DNA of 8,317 bases from an uncultured Enterococcus sp. (GTDB taxonomy: Bacteria; Bacillota; Bacilli; Lactobacillales; Enterococcaceae): assembly GCA_946409145.1 (NCBI GenBank), contig CAMJVA010000060.1, positions 1 through 8,317 on the forward strand, in the 5' to 3' direction. Positions 1 to 5,392 of the stretch are shown in pieces (positions within the stretch are counted from its first letter, which is position 1; the number at the start of each line of letters is the position of its first letter). The notes beneath the pieces are model-generated. The model ran no database searches and was not told the origin of the DNA. It saw nothing but the letters and a program-made list of their open reading frames with translations. A program made the translations under genes and the position numbers.

Positions 1-392
1 GTGACTATTTTTTTATTCAGCAAAAAGCTCACTGAAAGAGCAGAAATTTCACTAGGGATTAACCAAAGAGCCCCTTGAGGCGTTTTTAAATCTCCTAAAA
101 AACTAGCCAAAATTAAAGGTTCCTTTTCACCTATGCCTATAATTAAAGTAAAAGAAGTATTTTCTTCTTTCACAAAGAAAAGAAGATCAAACAGTTCTTC
201 AGTCATTTCTTTTTTCCCTGGAAATAAATACCAAGTCACAGGCAAAGTGATATAGCGATCAAAAAGAGTGACATAACGTTCATAATCTTCTCTTTTAGCA
301 ATAACCAGAATTTTTTCTTCTTTAATGTTTTCAAGTTGCGAAAATAAAGGCTGACCAAAAATAAATTCTGTTACTGGCTTTTCTTCCTTCAT
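1..392 (-). CDS. AroB-like (dehydroquinate synthase fold) protein, probably degenerate; C-terminal part outside window
   Basis: This open frame has no stop and runs off the left edge after 130 complete codons. It starts at ATG (392-390), seven bases after an AGGAGG site. I recognise no exact family member, but the motif order follows the N-terminal NAD-binding domain of 3-dehydroquinate synthase: FGQPLFSQL at residues 12-20, a first strand KILVIAKREDYERY (27-40), FPGKKEM (57-63) where AroB has a GE(Q)SKS-like segment, then TLIIGIGEKEPLILASF (82-98) in place of the IALGGGVVGDLAGF region, and WLIPSEISALSVSF (110-123) in place of the PTTLLAQVDSSIGGK region. The F-to-P spacing (F98 to P113) equals that of AroB. 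The GGG is reduced to GEK, the D of GDLAGF is I, and the GGK end is NKK, so NAD binding and catalysis look lost. The metal-binding half would be outside the window. It has its own promoter downstream of the hup terminator. The AroB relation is inferred by eye; the existence of the gene is well supported. Confidence 0.75.
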   Translation of the reverse strand, partial: MKEEKPVTEFIFGQPLFSQLENIKEEKILVIAKREDYERYVTLFDRYITLPVTWYLFPGKKEMTEELFDLLFFVKEENTSFTLIIGIGEKEPLILASFLGDLKTPQGALWLIPSEISALSVSFLLNKKIV

Positions 393-419
393 TTCTAGCC
401 CTCCTTTTCTCTTACTTTA

Positions 420-428
420 AGTGTACCA
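420..428 (-). promoter_or_regulatory. Extended -10 promoter for the AroB-like gene
   Basis: On the minus strand TGG-TACACT forms an extended -10 (TGn plus 4 of 6 consensus bases). No good -35 lies 17 bases upstream. Transcription would start near 413, leaving a leader of about 20 bases that carries the AGGAGG site. The element lies between the hup terminator (481-510) and the gene start, where a promoter is expected. It shares the string CTATGGTA with the hup promoter. Confidence 0.45.
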
Positions 429-480
429 TAGTGACAAAAAGAGAGCTTTTAAAACGAATTATGTATTGAAGAAGAAGTAA

Positions 481-510
481 GGGAGTGAAACCAGTAATGG
501 TCTCACTCCC
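481..510 (-). terminator. Rho-independent terminator of hup
   Basis: A 12-base stem (481-492 with 499-510) encloses a 6-base loop, beginning 16 bases after the hup stop codon. The single A-C mismatch seen on the plus strand becomes a U-G wobble in minus-strand RNA, so the stem is fully paired only in the hup transcript direction. It is followed by a pyrimidine-rich TTACTTCTTCTTC tail rather than a pure U run. Confidence 0.75.
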
Positions 511-525
511 TTTCTCGTTAAATTT

Positions 526-801
526 TTATTTAACTGAATCTTTCAGCGCTTTCCCTGGTTTGAATGCAGGTACTTTGCTTGCTGGAATTTGAATTTCTTC
601 ACCAGTTTGAGGGTTGCGGCCTTTTCTTGCAGCACGTTCTCTCACTTCGAAGTTACCAAATCCAATTAATTGAACTTTTTCACCGTCAGCTAAAGATTCT
701 TGAATGCTTGAAAATACTGCATCAACAGCAGCAGTAGCATCTTTTTTAGTTAAACCAGTTTTAGTTGCTACGTTTTCGATTAATTCAGCTTTGTTTGCCA
801 T
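526..801 (-). CDS. hup: DNA-binding protein HU
   Basis: HU is the small dimeric histone-like protein that bends and compacts DNA in the nucleoid and takes part in replication, repair and recombination. The 91 residues are the normal full length. Visible hallmarks are the MANKAELIENVA start, the helical dimer core (about 3-40), the GFGNFEVRERAARKGRNPQTG segment (47-67) that leads into the DNA-embracing beta arm, the arm-tip region IQIPASKVPAFKPG around proline 73-82, and the C-terminal helix ending KALKDSVK. The start is fixed by a GGAGGTGA site nine bases before ATG (801-799). It is transcribed alone: a promoter at 893-921 gives a leader of about 85 bases with two hairpins, and a strong terminator follows. 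The neighbouring der is upstream with its own weak terminator. Single-gene organisation with a structured leader suits an abundantly made protein. Identification is near certain from sequence. Confidence 0.98.
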   Translation of the reverse strand: MANKAELIENVATKTGLTKKDATAAVDAVFSSIQESLADGEKVQLIGFGNFEVRERAARKGRNPQTGEEIQIPASKVPAFKPGKALKDSVK

Positions 802-838
802 AATATTTTGTCACCTCCATGAATAATTGAAAATCCTA

Positions 839-884
839 AGATTTCTGAGTGGTCCAGAAATCTGAAATATTGTTATCCAATATT
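839..884 (-). promoter_or_regulatory. hup mRNA leader with two tandem perfect hairpins
   Basis: Two perfect inverted repeats lie between the predicted hup transcription start (about 886) and the ribosome binding site. The first to be transcribed is CAATATT (878-884) with AATATTG (866-872), 7-base arms and a 5-base loop. The second is CAGAAATCT (855-863) with AGATTTCTG (839-847), 9-base arms and a 7-base loop. Only two bases separate them. Neither is followed by a U run, so they are not terminators. A 5'-terminal hairpin often protects mRNA from decay, and a role in stability or HU autoregulation is an inference. Confidence 0.55.
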
Positions 885-892
885 CTGTTATC

Positions 893-921
893 ACGATACC
901 ATAGGAACGCTTTAATCGCAA
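893..921 (-). promoter_or_regulatory. hup promoter, TTGCGA-17-TATCGT with extended -10
   Basis: On the minus strand, -35 TTGCGA (916-921) and -10 TATCGT (893-898) are separated by exactly 17 bases, and TGG just before the -10 gives an extended TGn element. The DNA upstream (about 922-990) is very rich in A and T runs, as in an UP element. Predicted start of transcription is near 886. Confidence 0.65.
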
Positions 922-992
922 GGTTTTTAGTGGTTTTTTACGAGTAAAAAGCTTAATTTTTAAAAATTTTTTCCAAAAAGGTTTTTTAGTTG

Positions 993-1013
993 AAAAAAAG
1001 CAAATCCTCTGCT
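993..1013 (-). terminator. Short terminator after der
   Basis: Twelve bases past the der stop the minus-strand RNA can fold AGCAGA (1013-1008) on TTTGCT (1004-999) with a three-base loop and one G-U pair, followed by an unbroken run of seven U (999-993, overlapping the stem end). The stem is short, so termination may be partial. Confidence 0.45.
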
Positions 1014-1025
1014 AAAATGCACGGT

Positions 1026-2333
1026 TTACTTGCGTTTTCTAGCAATAATTCGAATCGGCGTTCCTAAAAATCCAAAAGCACGTCGAATTTGATTTTCTAA
1101 AAAGCGTTTATAAGAAAAATGCATTAATTCTTCTTCATTAACAAAAATAACAAAAGTTGGTGGTTTCACAGCCACTTGGGTTCCATAAAAAATCTTCAAC
1201 CGTTTTCCTTTATCAGTTGGAGTAGGATTAATTGCTACCGCATCTAAAATCACTTCATTTAAAATAGATGAGGTAATGCGAAGATTTTGATTTTCATAAA
1301 CTTCTTGAATAATCGGTGTTAACTGATTTAAGCGTTGTTTTGTTTTCGCTGAAACAAAAACAATTGGGGCATAATCAAGATATAAAAATTCATTGCGAAT
1401 ATCTTCTTCAAATTTTTTCATAGAATGGGTGTCTTTTTCAATAGCATCCCATTTATTTACTACAATAATAACGCCTTTGCCTGCTTCATGAGCGTATCCT
1501 GCCACTTTTTTATCTTGTTCAATAATGCCTTCTTCTGCGTTTAAAACCATTAAGACCACGTCCGAACGTTCAATTGCTCTTAAAGCACGTAACACAGAAT
1601 ATTTTTCTGTATTTTCGTACACTTTTCCCCGTTTTCTAATTCCTGCTGTGTCAATCATCAGGAATTTTTGATCATCATGAACAAAAGATGTATCAATGGC
1701 ATCTCTTGTGGTTCCAGCAATATCTGAAACAATCACTCGTTCTTCTCCTAATAAAGCATTAGTTAAAGAAGATTTTCCCACATTAGGACGACCAATAAAG
1801 CTAAAACGAATGGTATCGTCTTCTACTTCTTCATCATCTTCAGAAAAGTTTTCTAAAACTTTATCTAATAAATCACCTAAACCAGTACCGTGCGTGGAAG
1901 AAATAGGATAGGGATCGCCTAAACCTAAGGAATAAAATTCATAAACCTCATTACGCATTTCAGGATTATCCGCTTTATTCACTGCAAGTAAGACCGGTTT
2001 TTTAGAGCGATGTAAAATTCTAGCGACTAATTCATCTGCATCAGTAATTCCTTCTTGCACACTCACTACCATAATAATTACATTGGCTTCTTCAATGGCA
2101 ATTTGCGCTTGTTGTTTAATTTGTTCCATAAAGGGCGCTTCTGAAATTTCAATCCCACCTGTATCAATGAGACTAAATTCTCTTCCTAACCACTCTCCAG
2201 TGGCATAAATTCGATCTCTAGTCACTCCTGGAATATCTTCCACAATGGAAATTCTTTCTCCAGCAATTCGGTTAAATAAAGTGGATTTCCCCACATTTGG
2301 GCGTCCCACAATGGCAAGAGTTGGTTTAACCAT
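1026..2333 (-). CDS. der: Ribosome-assembly GTPase Der (EngA), tandem GTPase domains
   Basis: Der is an essential GTPase with two G domains that binds the ribosome and is needed for 50S subunit maturation. The 435 residues match the family length (about 436). G domain 1 shows GRPNVGKS (10-17), DTGG (57-60) and NKAD (119-122). An acidic linker (165-173) leads to G domain 2 with GRPNVGKS (181-188), DTAG (228-231), NKWD (293-296) and SAK (328-330). The C-terminal KH-like RNA-binding domain (about 352-435) ends in a basic ARKRK tail. I take ATG at 2333-2331 as the start: AAAGGAGG lies seven bases upstream, and the family begins with PTLAIVGRPNVGKS. A TTG at 2351 would place the ribosome binding site inside the gene. 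It has its own promoter and lies between rpsA and hup, as engA does near ypfD and hbs in Bacillus. All catalytic motifs are intact. Confidence 0.98.
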   Translation of the reverse strand: MVKPTLAIVGRPNVGKSTLFNRIAGERISIVEDIPGVTRDRIYATGEWLGREFSLIDTGGIEISEAPFMEQIKQQAQIAIEEANVIIMVVSVQEGITDADELVARILHRSKKPVLLAVNKADNPEMRNEVYEFYSLGLGDPYPISSTHGTGLGDLLDKVLENFSEDDEEVEDDTIRFSFIGRPNVGKSSLTNALLGEERVIVSDIAGTTRDAIDTSFVHDDQKFLMIDTAGIRKRGKVYENTEKYSVLRALRAIERSDVVLMVLNAEEGIIEQDKKVAGYAHEAGKGVIIVVNKWDAIEKDTHSMKKFEEDIRNEFLYLDYAPIVFVSAKTKQRLNQLTPIIQEVYENQNLRITSSILNEVILDAVAINPTPTDKGKRLKIFYGTQVAVKPPTFVIFVNEEELMHFSYKRFLENQIRRAFGFLGTPIRIIARKRK

Positions 2334-2340
2334 TTTAACG

Positions 2341-2348
2341 CCTCCTTT
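2341..2348 (-). promoter_or_regulatory. Ribosome binding site that fixes the der start
   Basis: AAAGGAGG on the minus strand ends seven bases before ATG 2333. It excludes the in-frame TTG at 2351, which precedes it. Confidence 0.85.
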
Positions 2349-2366
2349 CAATTTAGTGCTTTTCTA

Positions 2367-2395
2367 AGTTTAGCTTCTTTTAAAATAAAATGCAA
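2367..2395 (-). promoter_or_regulatory. Candidate der promoter, TTGCAT-17-TAAACT
   Basis: Minus-strand -35 TTGCAT (2390-2395, 3 of 6) and -10 TAAACT (2367-2372, 4 of 6) are 17 bases apart, with an A/T-only tract filling most of the spacer. Transcription would begin near 2360 and leave a leader of about 27 bases. Because the rpsA hairpin at 2483-2516 separates der from rpsA, an independent promoter is expected here. Confidence 0.5.
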
Positions 2396-2482
2396 TGTTA
2401 AATCACACCAGACAAAGGTTTTAACAGAAAATCTTTCTTTAAAAAGATTGCCAAGAAAATTGGTCTTTTTCTCTAAAGTAGG

Positions 2483-2516
2483 AAAGGAGTAGGACAAATA
2501 ACTGTCCCACTCCCTT
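2483..2516 (-). terminator. Terminator hairpin downstream of rpsA
   Basis: Arms of 14 bases (2483-2496 and 2503-2516) enclose a six-base loop. Two A-C mismatches on the plus strand become U-G wobbles in minus-strand RNA, so the stem is complete only for the rpsA transcript. The following bases (CCUACUUUAG) are a poor U tract, so efficiency is uncertain. Its CACTCCCTT arm is shared with the hup terminator. Confidence 0.6.
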
Positions 2517-2577
2517 AAAGTTTAATAAAGGAAAACCAAAAATAGCCCTTGTCGTTCCGCCTTCATTATTTTAAAAT

Positions 2578-3792
2578 TTATTCTTTGTCTAAATCTTTTA
2601 GTTGATCGCCTAAAATGTCACCCATGGAAAAACCAGTAGATTCTTCTGGCATTTCGTAAGTTTCTTCAACTTCTACTTCAGCTTCTTCAGATTTTGGTTT
2701 TTCTTCTAAAGCTTTAATGGAAAGACCAATTCTTCTTTCTTCAGGTTTCACTTCTAAAACTTTTACTTTCACTTCATCACCTTCATGTAAAACTTCATGA
2801 GGGGTAGCAATGTGATTATGAGAAATTTGTGAAATATGAACTAAGCCTTCTACTCCTGGGAAAAGTTCTACAAAAGCACCAAAGCTTGTCAGACGTTTAA
2901 CTACACCATCTAATACAGCACCTACTGGAGCTTTTTCTTCAATATCTTCCCAAGGACCTGCTTGCGTTGCTTTAATAGATAAAGAAATTCTTTCTTTTTC
3001 AGGATTGATACTTAAAATTTTAACTTTTACAGTATCTCCACTTTTTAGAACATCTTGGGGTTTATTCACATGATAATGAGCAATTTCTGAAACGTGTACT
3101 AGTCCATCAATACCACCAAGGTCAATGAAAGCCCCAAAGTCAGTAAGACGAGCTACTTTTCCTTCAACAACGTCTCCTTCATGTAATTTGCTTAGAGCTT
3201 CTTCTTTTTGCGCTGTTTTTTCTTGTTCAACGACTGCTTTGTGGGATAAAATTAAACGATTTTCTGAAGGTTCAATTTCGATAATTTTGAATTTCAAAGT
3301 TTGACCTTTGTAACTTGAAAAATCACTGACGAAATGATCTTCTACCATAGAAGCAGGAACAAATCCTCTCACTCCAAGATCAACTACTAAACCGCCTTTA
3401 ACCACATTCGTTACTTCAGCTTCAATTAATTTTCCAGCTTTGAAGTCTTCTTCAATATCGGCCCAAACTTTTTTCGCATCTAGGCGACGTTTGGATAATA
3501 AATAACTACCATTTTCTTTATCTTTACCAATAGATGAAATAACGACTAAAGCTAAAACATCTCCAACTTTCACAATGTCGCTTAAATCATCTGTAGGATT
3601 TGCAGTTAATTCTTTAGCAGGAACCACACCTTCAACACCAGCGCCTTCAATTCCCACAATCACTTGTTTGTCTTCAATGGCTAAAACTTCACCATTAACT
3701 ACATCTCCAATTTTTACTTCTTGGAAACTTTCTAAAGCTTGTTCCATTGATTCTGTTCCATTTTCAACTTGATTTTCTTCAAATTCTGTCAT
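2578..3792 (-). CDS. rpsA: 30S ribosomal protein S1 homologue, four S1 domains
   Basis: This is an RNA-binding protein made of OB-fold S1 domains, associated with translation. Four domains are visible in the 404 residues: about 26-104 (divergent), 117-190, 204-276 (GKVARLTDFGAFIDL, then LVHVSEI) and 289-363 (GVVKRLTSFGAFVEL, then LVHISQI). The last two are closest to the consensus. The N-terminal 25 residues and C-terminal 40 residues are strongly acidic. Low-GC Gram-positive S1 proteins have four domains instead of the six of Escherichia coli S1, so its ribosome attachment and mRNA delivery need not be the same; the Bacillus counterpart is YpfD. The start is ATG 3792-3790 with AAGGAGG seven bases upstream. 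It follows cmk by 106 bases, the usual cmk-rpsA pairing. The gap contains an A/T palindrome over a possible -10, and a hairpin terminator follows. Confidence 0.95.
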   Translation of the reverse strand: MTEFEENQVENGTESMEQALESFQEVKIGDVVNGEVLAIEDKQVIVGIEGAGVEGVVPAKELTANPTDDLSDIVKVGDVLALVVISSIGKDKENGSYLLSKRRLDAKKVWADIEEDFKAGKLIEAEVTNVVKGGLVVDLGVRGFVPASMVEDHFVSDFSSYKGQTLKFKIIEIEPSENRLILSHKAVVEQEKTAQKEEALSKLHEGDVVEGKVARLTDFGAFIDLGGIDGLVHVSEIAHYHVNKPQDVLKSGDTVKVKILSINPEKERISLSIKATQAGPWEDIEEKAPVGAVLDGVVKRLTSFGAFVELFPGVEGLVHISQISHNHIATPHEVLHEGDEVKVKVLEVKPEERRIGLSIKALEEKPKSEEAEVEVEETYEMPEESTGFSMGDILGDQLKDLDKE

Positions 3793-3826
3793 GACTAATC
3801 CTCCTTACCAACAATAAAAAACACTT

Positions 3827-3856
3827 AATTATAAGCTACTTATAATTCTAAGATAA
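3827..3856 (-). promoter_or_regulatory. A/T palindrome overlapping a candidate rpsA promoter
   Basis: AATTATAAG (3827-3835) and CTTATAATT (3839-3847) form a perfect 9-base inverted repeat around a three-base centre. On the minus strand it contains a consensus TATAAT (3828-3833), 17 bases from a weak -35 TTATCT (3851-3856). If that promoter is real the palindrome covers its -10 and most of its spacer, the position of an operator; transcription would start near 3821. Alternatively the palindrome is simply an A/T-rich coincidence. No U run follows, so it is not a terminator. Confidence 0.4.
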
Positions 3857-3898
3857 AAATACAAAAAAATAAAGCGATTTCCCTTAAAAACCTATGAT

Positions 3899-4576
3899 TT
3901 AATTGATATTCTTTCGTTTATTAATAATTTCTAGAATTTCTGCGACGACTTGAGGAATATCTTTTCCTGTCGTATCCACTTCAATGGCATCTTTCGCTTT
4001 AACTAATGGAGAAATTTCTCGGTGAGAATCTAGATAATCTCTTTGTTCAATACTTTTTTTAATTTCTTGCAGATCAGCAACTTCACCATTTTTCAAATTT
4101 TCTTCATAGCGTCTTTGAGCTCTTTCTTCTACAGAAGCAATGAGAAAAATTTTAACTTGAGCTTTTGGTAACACTTGTGTCCCAATGTCTCTTCCGTCCA
4201 TGACAATGTTTTCATTGTTAGCTATCTCTTGTTGCAATTCTACTAATTTTTCCCGAACTTTTTTTAAAGCAGACACTTGTGAGACATTGGCATTCACTTC
4301 AGGAGAACGAATTTCTTTAGTAACATCAAGCTTACCTAAAAAAACTTTTTGACCATTTTCAGAAGGTGCAAAAGAAATCGGTTGTTTTTCTAGTAAGTTC
4401 AGTAAGCTTTCTTCATCAGCTAAAGAAACTTTTCCTAAAAGGCCTGCATAAGTCACTGCCCGATACATCGCCCCTGTATCGCAATAAATATAGTGTAATT
4501 TTTTAGCAATAATTTTTGCTACGGTACTTTTTCCAGCAGAGGCTGGACCATCAATAGCAATTTGAATTGTATTCAA
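3899..4576 (-). CDS. cmk: Cytidylate (CMP/dCMP) kinase
   Basis: Cmk transfers phosphate from ATP to CMP or dCMP, feeding pyrimidine nucleotides into RNA, DNA and lipid synthesis. With the start chosen here the protein has 225 residues, close to the Bacillus enzyme. Visible motifs are the P loop GPASAGKS (10-17), YCDTGAMYRA (31-40), the CMP-binding MDGRDIGT (126-133), the R-rich lid region ERAQRRYEE (151-159) and QRDYLDSHREISPL (178-191), and AIEVDTT (197-203). I choose TTG 4576-4574: AAAGGA lies eight bases before it, whereas the in-frame ATG at 4585 overlaps that site and would add MSQ plus one residue of N-terminal extension not usual in the family. No convincing separate promoter is seen. 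Transcription may read through from the LysM gene past the hairpin at 4608-4648. All active-site motifs are intact. Confidence 0.95.
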   Translation of the reverse strand: MNTIQIAIDGPASAGKSTVAKIIAKKLHYIYCDTGAMYRAVTYAGLLGKVSLADEESLLNLLEKQPISFAPSENGQKVFLGKLDVTKEIRSPEVNANVSQVSALKKVREKLVELQQEIANNENIVMDGRDIGTQVLPKAQVKIFLIASVEERAQRRYEENLKNGEVADLQEIKKSIEQRDYLDSHREISPLVKAKDAIEVDTTGKDIPQVVAEILEIINKRKNIN

Positions 4577-4584
4577 TTGAGACA

Positions 4585-4590
4585 TCCTTT
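4585..4590 (-). promoter_or_regulatory. Ribosome binding site supporting a TTG start for cmk
   Basis: AAAGGA (4590-4585) is the only Shine-Dalgarno-like string near the cmk start. It lies eight bases before TTG 4576 but shares its last base with the upstream ATG 4585, which it therefore cannot serve. Confidence 0.65.
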
Positions 4591-4607
4591 ATTATTTATT
4601 TCAAATC

Positions 4608-4648
4608 AAAAGAGCATTTGGTAAAAAAATCTTACCTCGTGCTCTTTT
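4608..4648 (-). terminator. Two-tier stem-loop between the LysM gene and cmk, possible attenuator
   Basis: A 9-base outer stem (AAAAGAGCA 4608-4616 with TGCTCTTTT 4640-4648), a symmetric 3x3 internal loop, and a 5-base inner stem (GGTAA 4620-4624 with TTACC 4632-4636) around a seven-base loop make one long hairpin 19 bases past the LysM stop. The outer arm ends in four U, followed by GAUUUG, so it is a weak terminator in the minus direction. Only about 30 bases separate it from the cmk start, with no promoter between, so partial read-through or RNA processing is likely. Confidence 0.55.
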
Positions 4649-4667
4649 ACTTCATATTTTTATACCC

Positions 4668-5276
4668 TTATTTCACTTTTAATACTTGTCCTGGACTAAT
4701 CACAGAACTTGAAGATAAACCATTTAAACTTAATAATTCATCTAAAGATAAGCCGTTATTCACTGCAATTCGATATAAATTATCTCCTGCTTGAACAGTA
4801 TAAGTTCCTCCAGTAGCTGGTTGTTCTGAACTTGAAGGCGTTGTTGGTTCTTCTGGTTCTGAATAAGATGGTTCTGGTTCTGGCTCTGGTTCTTCTACTG
4901 AAGAGGATGGTTCAGGAACAACTTCTGAAGAAGATGGTTCAGTCACAGGAGCAGAAGAAACAGTGGTACTTTCTACAGTGCTTGCGACAGTGCTTTCCAC
5001 AGTACTTTCAGTACTTGAGGTACTTTCTATAGTGCTTGTGACAGTAGTGGACGATTCTTCATTGGCCACTTTTTCTGTTGGTCGCATAATCCAAAAGTAA
5101 GTGGCAAAAGTCATTACCACGGCTAAAACTAACAAAGCAACCAATAACGTCACAAATAAACTGTTATTCTTTTTTGTTTTTCTTTGCTCTGTTCGTGATT
5201 GATTATCTTCATAATCTGTATCATAGATTGGTTGATCCCAAGGTTCGTTTTGGTCGTTATTGTCTTTTTTACTCAA
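4668..5276 (-). CDS. Membrane-anchored LysM-domain protein, YpbE-like
   Basis: A single-span cell-envelope protein with a C-terminal peptidoglycan-binding LysM domain; its exact role is unknown. Of 202 residues, 1-39 are charged and cytoplasmic (rich in D, N, K, R), 40-64 form one membrane helix, 72-155 are a low-complexity S/T/E/P linker (repeats of STVEST and EPEP), and 157-202 are the LysM domain (YTVQAGDNLYRIA, then LLSLNGLSS and ISPGQVLKVK). There is no signal-peptidase or lipobox site, so it should stay anchored with the LysM domain outside. No catalytic domain is present. The start is TTG 5276-5274, supported by AGGAGGG seven bases upstream and an extended -10 promoter at 5308-5316. 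It sits between recQ and cmk, as ypbE follows recS in Bacillus. A bipartite hairpin follows. Confidence 0.88.
   Translation of the reverse strand: MSKKDNNDQNEPWDQPIYDTDYEDNQSRTEQRKTKKNNSLFVTLLVALLVLAVVMTFATYFWIMRPTEKVANEESSTTVTSTIESTSSTESTVESTVASTVESTTVSSAPVTEPSSSEVVPEPSSSVEEPEPEPEPSYSEPEEPTTPSSSEQPATGGTYTVQAGDNLYRIAVNNGLSLDELLSLNGLSSSSVISPGQVLKVK
4841..5048 (-). repeat. Low-complexity repeats encoding the LysM protein linker
   Basis: Two imperfect tandem arrays lie in frame within the gene: six-base units of the GGTTCT/GGCTCT type (plus-strand reading, about 4846-4892) encode the EPEPEPEP stretch, and degenerate units containing ACAGT or AGTRCTT (about 4962-5048) encode the STVEST-type stretch. 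Units are multiples of three, so slippage would change linker length and not the frame. Confidence 0.6.
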
Positions 5277-5307
5277 TATTTTTCCCTCCTAAAAGCTATT
5301 CTTTTGC

Positions 5308-5316
5308 ATTATATCA
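5308..5316 (-). promoter_or_regulatory. Extended -10 promoter of the LysM gene
   Basis: The minus strand reads TGA-TATAAT, a perfect -10 with the TGn extension; no good -35 is found at 16-18 bases. Transcription should begin near 5301, giving a leader of about 25 bases with the AGGAGGG site. The 116-base gap to recQ otherwise holds only A/T-rich sequence and no clear recQ terminator. Confidence 0.65.
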
Positions 5317-5392
5317 TGAAGACCATGGGGAAATAAAGAGCAAATGAAACAAAAAATTTTTCTTAAGGACTTTTTAAAGAGCCTCTAAAGTG

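Noticed and set aside
1696..1911. Plus-strand open frame opposite der.
   Set aside because: It mirrors the conserved G2 domain of Der, has no ribosome binding site and resembles nothing known.
2334..2351. TTG start at 2351 for der.
   Set aside because: The AAAGGAGG site would lie inside the coding region, and the family begins at the ATG at 2333.
2430..2449. Inverted repeat AATCTTT/AAAGATT upstream of der.
   Set aside because: Seven A/T-rich base pairs upstream of the predicted promoter, with no U run or nearby gene end; likely chance in this composition.
3575..3772. Plus-strand open frame opposite the rpsA start.
   Set aside because: It is the antisense shadow of the first S1 domain, with S/T/P-rich composition typical of reversed acidic coding sequence.
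4567..5032. Plus-strand open frames 4567-4794 and 4832-5032.
   Set aside because: The first crosses the hairpin and the LysM 3' end; the second is the reverse of the repeat linker and is a low-complexity L/V/Q string.
5340..5392. Possible recQ terminator in the A/T-rich gap, including ACTTT/AAAGT arms and an AAAAATTTTTT run.
   Set aside because: The arms are short with uneven internal loops, and no stable stem precedes the T run; too weak to annotate.
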